64,000 bases of DNA from assembly GCA_017311185.1 (NCBI GenBank), contig JAESUZ010003526.1:558001-622000 (forward strand), written 5' to 3'. The notes beneath the pieces were generated by a model that was not told where the DNA came from, did no database searches, and worked only from the letters and a program-made list of their open reading frames with translations. The DNA is from Proteles cristata cristata (Eukaryota; Chordata; Mammalia; Carnivora; Hyaenidae). Position numbers and translations under genes: made by a program. Shown one piece after another: positions 1 through 10,807 of this stretch; within the stretch, counting starts at the first letter, position 1, and each line of letters starts with the position of its first letter.

Positions 1-698
1 TTTGCCAGGCACAGGAAGCAATCGGGACGTTCCCGCCCATGCTTATGGTCACCATGCGGTGCATCCCGGGACCGAGACCTGCAATTTCCTCTCTTTGCAT
101 CTCCTCCACGTCCTACCCAGCAATTCACACGCCAGTCGGGAGCAGCTTCTGTTGGCGTGAATGTTTGGGGTGGTGACAAATGAGCTTGTTTCCATGGCCC
201 TGGCCAGCACTGTGAGCTCTGGACAGCTTCTACCCTGAGCGACCTGGCTGCCCTCCAGCTCCACTGAGGGGTCCCTGGGGCACATTCCGATCCCATCACT
301 TTCCAAGCAGATGGTGGCATTTTCCCATGTGGCAGCCGCGCGGTCTGGGGTGGCTCTGGCCTTTGGGAGCCCCTGCCCAGCTGGCCTCCGACTGCCCCGG
401 GAAGAAGAGGAGGGAAGGTGTCAAGAATGACTCAGGAGCAAGGCCAGCGGCGAGGAGAGCTGTGCCTGTTCACACAGCTGCCCGGCTCCTGACTCTCTCG
501 TGCTGGAAGGCCAGCCCCCCACTGGCACCCAGAGCCGCTCCTTCTCTGATTTGTACGACAGCAGGGCGGGCTGCTAGGCTTGGAGTTGGAACAAAACAGA
601 GGGAAGGAAAACGTCATGGGAAGCAACCTATTTTTGAAAACTGTGAGCTGATGCCAGGAGATGAGGCTCTGTTTGTCTTGGCTGATGGGCTTGTTTAA

Positions 699-749
699 AC
701 ACACACACACACACACACACACACGCACGCACGCACGCACGCACGCACA
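699..749. repeat. Compound microsatellite (AC)n-(GCAC)n
   Basis: About 13 AC units are followed directly by about six GCAC units, both without interruption. Uninterrupted repeats of this length are usually length-polymorphic. It lies inside intron 7, so it should not affect the protein. Confidence 0.97.
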
Positions 750-1009
750 GAGGATGCTCGGGCTGTCTGCATGCTGGCTGCGTTCAGCCCACCCCCTGCT
801 GCCAGGAGCTCGGCTCTGTGTCCACCGCAAGCCCCCGTCAGCAGGAATTCGGACGCTGACACAGCACAACGCTGCCTCAAGAGGCCCTCTCGGCTTCTGG
901 ATGGTTTCTGGACTGCTCTAGAGGCCAATGCTCCCCCTGCAGGCTGGGAATGAAGGGGAAGGATGCATTCGGGGGACACTGGGTCCCCTGGTGTGTGGCA
1001 CACAGATGG

Positions 1010-1290
1010 CTGGACCAGCCGCAGGTGGCAGGCGGCGCGGGGCTCCTCGCTCGGGCTGGCGGAGGGGACTCAGCTCGGCTTCAGGAGCGACCGCTGGTGC
1101 TGCGGCTCTGTGGAGAGGCACCAGGCCGGGGGCTGCTCCAGGGCAGAGGCTGCACCCCACGCACCTCTGCTTTGCTCCCTGGCAGGCCCAGAGCAGGCCT
1201 CCACCCACCCTCAGCTCACCTCCTTAGGAGCTCATGGCGTCCCAGGAGGAGGCGGGCGCGACAAGAGGCTGCCTGAGACCAGGCATGGTC
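1010..1290. other. CpG-rich patch in intron 7
   Basis: Clustered CpGs stand out here (GCGGCGCGG, CTCGCTCGG, GAGCGACCGC) against CpG-poor flanks. It is short and has no recognisable exon or TATA box. It could be a small unmethylated element or simply GC-rich isochore DNA. Confidence 0.4.
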
Positions 1291-1929
1291 ACCGTGGCTG
1301 CGTGCACTGCTGAAGGGCAGGGCCATGGGAGCCGGGCCTTCACAGGCGGCGCACTGTGTGCCAGCAGCGAGGTGGGAGGTACGGCGCCTGGGGGTGGGGG
1401 GGCCAAGGCTGACTCTGAGCGCCAGACAAGAATAGCAGCAGCAGGCACGTCATGAGGCGCTCCCGCCAGCTTGCCAAGCCGGTCTGGCTCCTGACCTGTT
1501 TACTCAAGCGTCATGCTGCCCGCGGGAAAGGTCCCGGCACCTGCAGTCTACAACACCCTTTCTGCACCCCTCCACAAGGTCACTGCTTCTGAAGGCTGAG
1601 CCACTGCCATTTTCTACAAGTGCCGGAGTCGTCTGAGACGGGCGTGGTGGAGATGTGGTCGTCAGCTCTGGCTCAGGCCGGCTCACACTCTCATCTGAGG
1701 GTGGCCCTGCAGGCCATCCCTGCTCTTGGACCCGTCTCTTCACGCCCCCAGACCCACTTGGTGAGCAACGGGCCCCAGGAACCATAGTGTGGGCAAGCCC
1801 AGCCTGGAATCCTCAGTATTCAGGAAAAGAAAAGGTGCTTCTATTGTATTTCAGTCTCGGGACCGTCTCAGGGGATACAGTGTGGCTAGAAGGGCTCCCT
1901 CATGCAGGAAAGGGTGACCAGGTCCTGTC

Positions 1930-2200
1930 ACCAATGTTTGGGACATAATGTTGAGGGAGCAAAGCAATACACAAAACTGGGCACATAAGAGGATCTCAAC
2001 TACATCTGAAAGGAAAACAAACAAGGAAAAAAGTCTGAAAGACCATGCTTCGACACACCCCGGGGTTACCCGTGGATGCTGGCATTGAAGAAAACAAGTA
2101 TCTTCTCCCTTATAGTCCCTTTGTCTCTTGAGGGGCATGTGGCTCTTTGATTGGCAACTTATTATCAGGGAAAAACTGTTATGAAGGCAAATAAAAGAGA
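1930..2200 (+). repeat. Old L1 3'-end fragment
   Basis: The stretch reading gagggagcaaagcaataca, then ctcaactacatctgaaag and aaggaaaaaagtctgaaag resembles the 3' untranslated region of ancient mammalian L1 (L1ME/L1MC-like), in plus orientation. No tail or target duplication survives. Confidence 0.55.
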
Positions 2201-2358
2201 GAGCCTGGTACTGGCGTCTGATCACTGCCAGGAAGCATGAGGCTGAATGTTAGCCTACACCGACGCGGTCCCTGCCCCTGACTGTCCCCCTGGGCCCCGC
2301 TCCTGCCTCACTGCCATCTCTCCCAGTCCAGACCTTCCCCGAGAGGAGGCCCCCTCAC

Positions 2359-2475
2359 CTGTAGCAGCTCCAGATCAGACGAATCCTCCTGTCCGGGGAC
2401 CATCTCGGTTAACATCTCGGACATGACCTTTGTGTTTCCTCGAACAACGTCCAGCTCACTCCGAAGCCTGGCGAT
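2359..2475 (-). CDS. TOM1L2: TOM1L2 coding exon 7 (start of GAT domain)
   Basis: This 117-nt, 39-codon exon encodes [20 protein letters not shown] through ...DSSDLELLQ, about residues 221-259. It forms the first long GAT helix and the start of the second; in this family GAT is a three-helix bundle binding ubiquitin and Tollip. The donor is CAG|GTGAGG, phase 0. The acceptor is doubled, cccagCAG before ATCGCC. The known protein reads SEQ-IARL with one Gln, which fits use of the acceptor nearer the exon (start at 2475). Use of the other acceptor would start the exon at 2478 and insert one extra Gln. Confidence 0.95.
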
Positions 2476-2481
2476 CTGCTG
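2475..2481 (-). promoter_or_regulatory. TOM1L2: NAGNAG tandem splice acceptor of exon 7
   Basis: On the minus strand the intron ends ccccggcccagCAG and the exon continues ATCGCC. Both AGs lie in CAG context, three bases apart, and the upstream one follows a C-rich tract. Either choice keeps frame and differs by a single Gln codon. Confidence 0.8.
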
Positions 2482-3179
2482 GGCCGGGGAGGTGGGAGTG
2501 GGGAGCAAAGCAGGAAGGAGAGGTCAGTCAACCTGCACCTGTCTGGTGACAGTCCCATGCGCTATGACATCTAGGTCACACCTCTGCATGTGCTCGGCAG
2601 AAGAAGGCATCTTATCTCACTCTGGTCTGGGTGTGAGGGTGATGGCAGCTCTAGGGGAGAAGCGATTGGGGGTGGGGCAAGGCCCCCCCACAGGGCCCTT
2701 GGTTACCAGGAGTCTGTCATGGGTGACTCTGCTGTCACGCTGAGGCAGTGCTGTGCAGGGAAGGAGCACTGGGTCCAGCATGGACTGAGCTGGCTCATGG
2801 CTCGGCTCTCCCACAGCAAAACCCTGACCGGGGAATTGATCTCTCCAGGCCTCTGTCCCTATACTTGAAGTGAAAGTGCTGGAGCGCGTGATCCCCAAGG
2901 GCCCTTCGGGGCTGGGGTCCTTACCAGGACCCTCCCTCCTTATAGACTCTGGCCCTAGGAGCTCACAATCTAAGTACTACAGCTCTCGCAGAGGCTGGCT
3001 GGCGTTAGCTGTGCTTGCGCAGTGTGGCAAGAATGAGGGAGAGGGACCACGAGCAGACTCCAGGGGAGACCCCCCTCCCGAGCCAGCTCCTTACCAAGGT
3101 CCCCTTGAAAACTACCCGACCTACCTATCCAACAGAGCTCCCCAAGGCCTGGGCCTGGGCCACCTTTCCTGCAATAGGG

Positions 3180-3312
3180 ACACTGTAAGGAATGGGCCTT
3201 AATCTCTCTGAGCCTCGTTTCCTCAGCTACGGAAAGGTAAAAATGACGGCCATGCCTCACAGGGCTGCTGTGAGTAACCGAGTGAAAACCCATGGGGTGC
3301 TGGCCTACATGC
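3180..3312 (+). repeat. MIR fragment
   Basis: The text cttaatctctctgagcctcg, tttcctcag and gggctgctgtgagtaa follows the MIR core (cctcagtttcctcatctg ... gttgtgagga) in plus orientation, with many substitutions. Confidence 0.7.
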
Positions 3313-4129
3313 ACCCGGTACCACTCAGATCCCTCTCCTGCTAAAATCTCCGGAGAGCTGGATTTGCTAGGCTCTTGCTTGAACTGTGACCTAACTCAAA
3401 TACCTTCCCTCCTCACTGAAGCCCCTTCTGACTCTCCCCTGCCCCTCCCTGAGGCAGAAAAAAGCAGCCCACCTCCTCCCGCAGACCCTCCCTGTCCTGG
3501 CTGACCTCCTGGGGCAGGGGGTCTGCTCTCTCAGCACAGGGACTGCGAAAGGGAACTCCAATCCACGTGTATTGGATGGAAAGATGGACAAATGGTCAAT
3601 AAGGGCACTGGGCGAGGTCCCTAGAGGCTCTTCTCCCCTCTGGTTCTGCCTAGTGGGTATCCCCCCGCCCCTTACCCAGATGATGTTTCTGAGCCTGGAA
3701 CTTAGGAACCCAACAGACACCACATGGGATCAGAAGGGTCCTCAACGCCAGGCCACTCTTCTTCCATTTTCCCCCTTCTCACCATTTCCAGACCCTCCTC
3801 CAGACTGTTCTGGCTGCTGGGCGGGCTCTTCCCAAGCTCCCACGCGATGGACAAAGAGTCCACGGAGGGCCTCAGTGACCCTCCGACTCCAAACACGTCA
3901 GACTTCCCTCTGAGCAGAACAGGACACGGTTCTGCCCGTGGGAGCGGAGGCTGCAGCTGGAGACCTTGTTCCCCAGGGCCCCCCTGCTGCCATCGTGAGT
4001 AGTGAGAACGGGCAGTGCAGTGTCGTGCCGCCCGTCTTCCGGCACACAGCACTTGGGGGGCTATCATGAGGCCTCCCCATCCAGCTGCCCCACCCGCTCC
4101 TGACTGCTCCGGGGTGGGGGGGTGGGGGG

Positions 4130-4245
4130 GGCAAGAGGGAAGAACTACCGCCCCATTCTACTAACAGAGGGTAAAGTGACCCAGCCAGGGCCTCACAGCG
4201 AGGAGCAGAGTGAGGACTCAAGTGCAGGCCCGCCTGACCTCCCGC
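4130..4245 (-). repeat. MIR fragment
   Basis: Antisense MIR wording is visible: ccccattctactaacagag, ggtaaagtgacccagccag and ggcctcacagcgaggagcag, matching the complement of the core and 5' half. Confidence 0.6.
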
Positions 4246-4359
4246 TCACCTCTTGCTCGCCTCCTCGGGGCCGCCAGAGAACGGAAACGTGAGCGGCCCT
4301 GGCACAGCACTTCGGTTACCCACACCTCATCGGCTGACCCCTCTGACTCAATGGGCTTC

Positions 4360-4530
4360 CGTAAATAATGATGTTGTCACAAATAATAAATGAGGATTTA
4401 AAAAATATAAACACTGGAACAGATTTTCTGTTCTCAAGTCTGGTCAGCTCTCAAATTTTAATTAATGGAAATTCTACAGATTCATCTAAACACTAGTCTC
4501 CACAACTCGTCTAAAAAAGTCCGGTTTGGG
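4360..4530. other. AT-rich unique island in intron 6
   Basis: A sharp drop in GC with words such as taaataatgatgttgtcac, aaataataaatgagg and aattttaattaatgg, inside otherwise GC-rich DNA. It does not look like any repeat I know. Islands like this in vertebrate introns are often conserved non-coding elements, but conservation cannot be seen from one sequence. Confidence 0.35.
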
Positions 4531-4839
4531 ATTTCAATGGCATTGGCCTCTCCGGAAATACCGCAGGGAAGGTGGGCAGCGTTGGGAATAAAGGCAGGAA
4601 GAGCGCTTCCTAAGGGCCTTCCTCATCTGGCCGCTGCCGAGCGGCACCTTGCCGAGCGGGTCACTGGCCTCTGATGGCTGACGCCTCTTACAGGAGCAAT
4701 CCAAACCTCTCCACGTGACTCACGGGCTGTTCCAACCCAACTCCGTTGCTATCTGCTGGCCTCACCCTCTGTCTCTCCGATCCTGTGCCTGCACTGGTCC
4801 CCAACCCCCAACTGCTGCTCCCTCGAGTGCCCCGCTCCT

Positions 4840-5000
4840 CTGTGCCTCTGGCCCACGCCCTGTCAGACAAGCCCCGCTCTGCCTTCGAGAGCCTCGGCAG
4901 CGTCGGCAACCGGGGCGGCGCTCCAGGGAGCGCTGAACACGAGGCTCCTGTCCTCACAACCGCGCCAGCACACCGTCCACGCCGTCTCTGCACCTGCCTC
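4840..5000. other. CpG-rich patch upstream of exon 6
   Basis: Dense CpGs (cttcgagagcctcggcagcg, ggggcggcgctcc, ccgtccacgccg) in about 160 bases, ending about 150 bases before exon 6 on the plus strand (downstream of it along the gene). No exon or start signal is visible. It is also open in one long minus-strand frame, which I take as a composition effect. Confidence 0.4.
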
Positions 5001-5148
5001 CCCACTGCGCGGCGTGCTCTCCCTTCTGTCTGTGGGTCGCTGACACTAGCATGGTGCCTGATCAGGGAAGGCCTCCAGAGGTCCCCGGAAGGGTGAGCGA
5101 GGACAGCTGGCTGGCCGACTTGCCTGTGGCCTGGAAGTATGCGAGTAC

Positions 5149-5307
5149 CTGTTCTGAATTGGCCGTGATGGGGCCAGTCACACTCAGAGCTGGGGCCTGC
5201 GGAGCGGAGTAGGGAGCAGGAGGAGGCGAGGAATAGGAGCCAGTACTTGTCCTCTGCTGCAACTGGGGCCTGGGCATGGTCGCGGCTGGATCCACTTCGG
5301 GGACGCT
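5149..5307 (-). CDS. TOM1L2: TOM1L2 coding exon 6 (VHS-GAT linker)
   Basis: This 159-nt, 53-codon exon encodes SVPEVDPAATMPRPQLQQRT and a Ser/Pro/Ala/Tyr-rich segment ending VTGPITANSEQ, about residues 168-220. It is the unstructured linker between VHS and GAT, rich in PPP, PYS and APQAPA, with only the last few residues reaching the first GAT helix. The acceptor is ttgtcatgccag before AGCGTCC, a weaker pyrimidine tract than its neighbours. The donor is CAG|GTACTC, also less than ideal. With phase 0 at both ends this is a plausible skippable cassette, but the sequence alone does not show that it is skipped. Confidence 0.95.
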
Positions 5308-6739
5308 CTGGCATGACAACAACAAAGTCCTCTGTTCACCTGGGCTGCCCGCGCAACCGGGCCCGGTGCCTACCCGACCCGGCAGCCCCTGCCCGGCCAC
5401 AGCCACCTGCAGGGAGGTGGCGCCTGGCTCTAGAGCTCACCTGTGAGGCTCGCAGAAACCCTGCCCCCCATCTCTCCATCCACTAAGAGGGGGTGCCAAG
5501 CGCTCCTCCCTCTACTCACTTCCCAGACAACCCAAGCAGCTCAGAGAGGCAGCACTGAGGGCGCTCCGTGAGAGCTCTGGTTCCCATCATTAGGACCCCC
5601 TCAGTGTCTGAGCAGAGGGGGACTGTTAGGAGGTTTTGCTAATCATGAACCCTCATCTGGTACCGGAAGATTACATTTTGGCCTTTACAAGTACACTAAT
5701 ATAAATAGCAATTATGCAATTTACCAAATGTTCTTTGTAATTATAGGCACAAAACAACACTGTTCTATGTCATTATTAGAAGAGTAAAACAGGTTACGTT
5801 TATTCCACAACGCATGGTAAAAGGTTTGGAGGGACCGTAATGAGAACAACACTTTGCAAAAGTAGAATTCCGTATGCTCTCCCTTGTGAGCATCTCAGAA
5901 AGCCTCGAACGTTAACTGTGCTTGTGTACCCGCAAGGCACTCTTCTCATCCCCATCGGAGATGGGCAGATGGGGCCGGCGAGGCAGAGTGTGCTGGCCCA
6001 AGGGGCCTGTCCCGGGTCCTGGAGCTTCCTGGCTCCCCCTGGGGCCAGGGCCTGATTCCCAGCCAGCAGAGGTACTAGCTTCCCAGGACAAACGGCATCT
6101 GCCACCTGTGTGCTTTCCATCATTCTGAAGCACAGAGCTGCCCCTTGTCTTCAGTGAGAGGGCCCCTAAATGGGCCTTCCCTGGGCTCTAAATTCAAAGG
6201 CTGGTGAAATTCAAGGATGTCTGGAATGATGCTGAACGCCTGAAGTTCAAAATAAAATTTAGATCTATTAGGCCTGCACGGTCTAAAAAACCCGAAAGCT
6301 GCCCTCTGCCCCACGATCAGGGATGTCACTAGCTCGTCTGCTCTGCAGTAAGCGCGGAGGTGCTCTGGCGCTCCCAAAGGGAGATGCTAGCATCCCCACG
6401 ACAGATTCCACAGCCCTCGGGAAAGCAGGTACTAGCGGCCCTCACAGGATGGCTCCACCCAAGTAGCCATTTCCAGGAAAATCTGGGAGGCGATCCCCAT
6501 TCTATCCTCCTTGCACAGTCAAAGGAAAACTGGGGAGGGGGGCACTGCTGACATGTAATCACCAGTCAGCCAGCCGTCTCACCCCTGCATTCCCCTTGTT
6601 ATTAAAAAGAAATGCCCTCGAGCTTTAAGAACGCTTGATGACAAGCTGAATAATTCAAATGGAGCAACACAAGGGTGGTGGCAGTGGCTTGCCCGTTCTG
6701 CAATAGGTCTTTCTAGAAAAATGCCAGCTGGAAGCTTAC
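5308..6739 (-). other. TOM1L2: Intron 5 of TOM1L2
   Basis: A 1.43-kb intron free of recognisable interspersed repeats. An AT-rich stretch at about 5635-5890 and another at 6590-6670 break the GC-rich background. Confidence 0.9.
5635..5890. other. AT-rich unique island in intron 5
   Basis: Unique AT-rich DNA with tacactaatataaatagcaa, attatgcaatttaccaaatg and tttgtaattataggcac. It includes homeodomain-like TAAT cores and an ATGCAA octamer-like word. No repeat match is recognised. Candidate conserved non-coding element only. Confidence 0.35.
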
Positions 6740-6874
6740 CCGCTGTGGTGTGTGTATGGGAGACAGAGCGTCCAAATCTGCCATGGGAAACTCGACCCCT
6801 TTCCTCTTCAGCTCCTCGTATATATGCACAACGCCAGTGAGGTCAGGACTGCTTCGAAAGGCATCAGCCCACGC
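6740..6874 (-). CDS. TOM1L2: TOM1L2 coding exon 5 (end of VHS domain)
   Basis: This 135-nt, 45-codon exon encodes [20 protein letters not shown] through ...LSPIHTPQR, about residues 123-167. WADAF and the [12 protein letters not shown] motif form the last VHS helices; the final dozen residues enter the flexible linker. The acceptor is a good polypyrimidine tract (ctcttttctcctcccag) before GCGTGGG. The donor is CGG|GTAAGC. Both sites are phase 0. Confidence 0.97.
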
Positions 6875-7662
6875 CTGGGAGGAGAAAAGAGGGCCTGTCA
6901 GGAACGATTTCTCACCAAGGGCAGCCCAGATCCACTCACGGGGCCCAGTGTTCTCCGAACCGCAACTGCGAACGGCGCTGGCCAAACCCACTCTGCCCCC
7001 GGGCCCCCGCCAGCACTGCCGCAACCTGGGCTTTCTATGGTGCTGTTGAGCATGAACAAAAACACAAAAACTTAATTCAGCGTGTAGTATCTCCTTGGAG
7101 GAGGTACGGGGAAATAACACCTAAGTGCTATGGCGCATCCTAAGATGCAAGCATTTCCCTAATCACCGGGAAATCAACTCCTGGAGATGCTCGGCTGCAG
7201 GGCATGTGGAGGTGGCCTCTCTGCTGTGCCTGCAGGATGCCATCGAGACTGAGTGCCGCGCCTCTGCTCGGCAGAGCTCCCGTGGGCGGAGGCAGGAACC
7301 GTGGGCAAATGGAGCAGAAAGGAAAGGAGAAATTGGTGTGTGACGGGAAATAAAGGCTAACGCGGTTTCCTCAGTGGATCAGAGAGCGCAAAAGCAGAGC
7401 CCACCTCGCCCAGCCAGAAAGGCAGGGTGACAGAGGCTCAGGGGTGGGAGAGCCCGAGTTGCCCACCATGGCCATGCCCAGGTGCCCACATCAGAAAAGC
7501 CATGGGGAAGCATGGCCACGAGAGCCCCTTCACTGAAAACATAACACAGAGAGGCAAGAATGGATGTTCCAATAGATACTGATCATTGATTCATTCATGA
7601 AACTCCAAAGAACTTGTTTAAATATTTGGTTCTTTGGAATTTACAGAATCTATCAAAAAAAA

Positions 7663-7868
7663 GGGGAGGAGGGCCTGGGTGGCTCAGTTGGTTAAGCATC
7701 TAACTTTGCTCAGGTCATGATCTCGCGGTTCGTGGGTTCGAACCCTACGTCGGGCTCTGTGCTGACAGCTCAGAGCCTGGAGCCTGCTTTGGATTCTGCG
7801 TCTTCCTCTCTCTACCCCTCCCCTGCTCATGCTCTGTCTCTCTCAAAATTAAACGCTAAAAAAAAAAA
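7663..7868 (+). repeat. Felid tRNA-Lys SINE
   Basis: Full-length head-to-tail copy: gcctgggtggctcagttggt, a B-box-like gttcgaaccc, gctgacagctcagagcc, a pyrimidine tract and a tail of eleven A. Moderately diverged. Confidence 0.93.
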
Positions 7869-7869
7869 G

Positions 7870-9940
7870 AGAAGCCTCTCCAAGGGCTCCCCCAAAATGA
7901 AGCCCAGCTTCTCAGAACAGTTCTGTCACCTTATACGTACCCAGAGGAGGTGGCACCACGTCTCCCGCCTACGGTTCCATTGCCAATTCTGCTGTTGTCA
8001 CAAGCATTTCACTGCCTCCACGGCTCTAGCAGTGCGTGCCAACCAATTCTGAGGCGGACACAGAAATCCTATCTCTCACCACCAGACCCACTAGCAGTGA
8101 AAAGGTCAGTTTCCAAAAAGCCTTGCTCATGACGACTGATACATCTCACCACAAACATTACGGTCGGCCTGGCTTCCTCGGTCCACTTAGTGAACGTGCG
8201 CACTCAGGGGTTTAATGCCCGCTTGAGGACGGCCCCTCTTGGCCAACACTTCCTCCTGGATCTGAGTGGGGCCCTGGTGCCTGCAGAGGCCTATGGGAGC
8301 ACCAGCTGGAGAGCAGCCCCGTCAAGGCCCCCCCAGGGAGTGCCCCGGAGTCCCGTTCTCCACCCGCTGCTTTCGTCGCTGCCACCTGCTTCAGAATCCA
8401 GCAGAGTCCTGTGACTCTAGCTTCAAAATGCAGCTAGCGTGTTGGTTTAGGGTCCAAGATCAGGTTTACTGCCTGCAGCGTGAGGCCAAGGACAAAAAAA
8501 GCATGACGGTCCTTCCCGTCTCTGTTTCTATGGACAGACTGACAGTTTCTGGGGACCACTTTTCCTTTATCTTGCTCTCCACCTCGGCCAAATCCGAGAT
8601 GGGAAGAATGAAGTTAAGGAAGCATCACTGTGCTCTCCAGGCAGTGGACAGTTCCCAGGGCACCTGCCCAAGCAGCGACTCAGCGGCCCCCCTTCCTCCA
8701 GCACTACTTCCGCGGCACCAGGAGGGAAACACACATCCCCGCTGGGCCAGGCAGCCTCCCCTCCACCCGGGAGCGTGGCCCTGGGCTGCTCTCCTTGGGT
8801 TGGGGACACTGTCCTCTCTAGATGCGGGCAGCCATGTGCCCACCGGGCACCGGTGGGGCAGGAGCCAGCCTCTATGTGGGAAGGCGAGGCTGGTGTGCTG
8901 AGGTGCGGATGGGAGGGGATTTGGTGGGCTTTCCTGATCCCTTCGGTCCTTCCCCAGGTCAAGTCACAGCCAGGGTCTGGGAAAGCCTGCCTTGTCCTGC
9001 CTGACAAGCTCTCCTCTCCGGAGTGAGGACTTGTTACCTGCAAGCAAGCAGTCTTGGCTAAGCTGCCCGCATCCCACCTGCCACCGTTTCAACCCCTGTA
9101 TGGGACCCCTGTGCGGTTCGGGGGAGGCGGCTGCTAACAGAGCACATGTTCCTGGCAGCTTTCTCTGCTGAACAAGATTCTGATGCCAAAAGGGAACAGG
9201 GCGGGGCACCTTTGAAGGAAGAGTCCTAAGTGGAAACACAGAACCAGGAGAAATCCATGGACGCTGTGGCCTCTCGCACCGTCCTGGGACACTCCCCAAC
9301 ACCTGCGCTCCTGTCCTCCTCCCCATGGGCCACACGCTGGAAGGCACTCATGGAGTCTCACCCTTGCACAGAGAAGGCAGTCAGTCATCATTTGTCAAGT
9401 TAGACTGAGTTCCATCCTCAGTTACTAAGTTCCGTCAGAGAATACAGGAAGATGGTCAGTTAGCCTGTCCACATTCTGAGGGCGCAGTGACAACGCAGGA
9501 GCCCCTCTGCACGACTGACCCAGCTGAGATTGCAGAATCTGCTCTAGGGGAGAGGTGGAAAACCTCAGCAGGTGTGGTCCACTCTGGGTCCCCAACCCGG
9601 AGCCAAGGAGTCACAGGGGTGGTGCTGGCAGGCTGCCCTGTAGGAAAGCAAAGTGACACGGCAGTGCTGACCCTCTCTGAGGGGTCCCTGTCACAGGCGC
9701 TGGCTAACTGATAACAGTGACCACCTCACCGCTCTGTACGTACTCCTCCCTTTTCGGGCCTATGCCTACCGTGTGAGGGGCCAGAAGACCCAGAGGAAGG
9801 GCTAGTGAGGAGAGAAAAGAGAGGATTTCACGTGAGCTTTTCTCTCCTTTGCTCCTTAGGATTGTATACCAAGCCCCAGACTGAGGCCTCACAGCAACAT
9901 GAGCGATATCCTACTTGTTTCTAAATCCCTTAAGTTTTAA
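7870..9940. other. Unique intronic DNA
   Basis: No interspersed repeat or exon recognised. Several open frames of 60-210 codons occur on both strands between 8190 and 9040, but they overlap each other and show no family resemblance or splice context. I treat them as effects of GC-rich composition. Confidence 0.6.
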
Positions 9941-9955
9941 GTCATCAGCTTTCAG

Positions 9956-10172
9956 GGGCGCCCGGGTGGCTTAGTCGGTTAAGCATCCGACTTTCGCTTA
10001 GGTCATGATCTCGCGGTTCGTGGGTTCGAGCCCCGCGTCGGGCTCTGTGCTGACTGCCAGCTCAGAGCCTGGGGCCTGTTTCAGTCTGTGACTCCCTCTC
10101 TCTCTGACCCTCCCCTGCTCACGCTGTCTCTCTCTCCTAGAAATGAAAAAAAAAAAAAAAAATCCCACTAAA
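9956..10172 (+). mobile_element. Young felid SINE with 14-bp target duplication
   Basis: The copy is flanked by identical TCATCAGCTTTCAG at 9942-9955 and 10173-10186. The A box TGGCTTAGTCGG and B box GGTTCGAGCCC match the pol III consensus exactly. It carries the subfamily marks ctgactgccagctcagagcc and ctcctagaaat before the A-rich tail. Confidence 0.96.
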
Positions 10173-10593
10173 TCATCAGCTTTCAGATCAGGAACGATGG
10201 CTGATTTAAACGACGGGTTCTCTTCTGCTTCTGGCCCTGGATGAGACTTCCTAGTCCGGGGGACAGGGTCTCCAGAGAGCTCCCAGTCCACATGGAATCT
10301 GGCCAGAGGCCTGGCCACCAGGTCTCTGACACCTTCCAAGAACACAAAACCTCCAGCAGCTCTGGCCCCCTGCCCCCACCCCAATCAGCTCACTTTCTTC
10401 AGTGGAAAGAGGGTATTTTTAGACTCTATTGCTGGGAGTTGGCGGGGGGGGGGAGGGGGAGGAGGCAGGACAGGCGTGGCCACCAGAAGGCTACCCCGCT
10501 GGGAAGGGACGGAGAGGCTGAGGGATGGCACAGAGCACAAGTATCCCTGTCTTCTCAACAAATGGGACTTCACATGAAGAAACAGAAAGGCTC

Positions 10594-10806
10594 AGGGCAC
10601 CTGGGTGGCTCAGCGGTTAAGCGTCCAACTCTTGATTTTGGCTCAGGTCATGGTATCAGTTTGTGAGTTCAAGCCCAGCATCAGGCTCTGTGCTGAGAGG
10701 GCAGAGGCTGCTTAGGATTCTGTCTCCCTCCCTCTCTGCCCCTCCCCCACTTGCTCTCTATCGCTATCTCAAAATAAATAAAAATAAACTTTTAAATAAA
10801 AAAAGA
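10594..10806 (+). repeat. Felid tRNA-Lys SINE
   Basis: Older copy with cacctgggtggctcagcgg, gttcaagccc in place of the B box and ctgagagggcagaggctg in the body. It abuts the next SINE with only an A-rich linker. Confidence 0.93.
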
Positions 10807-10807
10807 A

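Larger units (their letters stand above)
1..2358 (-). other. TOM1L2: Intron 7 of TOM1L2 (3' part missing)
   Basis: No coding exon was found. The left half is GC-rich unique DNA with a CA/GCAC microsatellite (699-749) and a CpG-rich patch around 1010-1290. The right half holds a worn L1 3'-end fragment (about 1930-2200). I looked for exon 8 (the ELNRTCRAMQQR region) on the minus strand and did not see it. Confidence 0.8.
2476..5148 (-). other. TOM1L2: Intron 6 of TOM1L2
   Basis: At 2.67 kb this is one of the two shortest introns. It contains two MIR fragments, an AT-rich unique island (4360-4530) and a CpG-rich stretch just before exon 6 (4840-5000), but no SINE of the felid type. The short introns 5 and 6 contrast with the SINE-loaded introns upstream. 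Confidence 0.9.

Noticed and set aside
4688..5314. 208-codon minus-strand frame across exon 6
   Set aside because: It is in another frame from the TOM1L2 exon it overlaps and lies in a CpG-rich patch. No recognisable content.
8266..8901. 211-codon plus-strand frame in intron 4
   Set aside because: Overlaps frames on the other strand of similar length, has no domain and no splice context.
9956..10040. tRNA-Lys-like sequence with A and B boxes
   Set aside because: Part of the SINE head; it does not fold into a complete tRNA with anticodon and acceptor stems and is repeated dozens of times.
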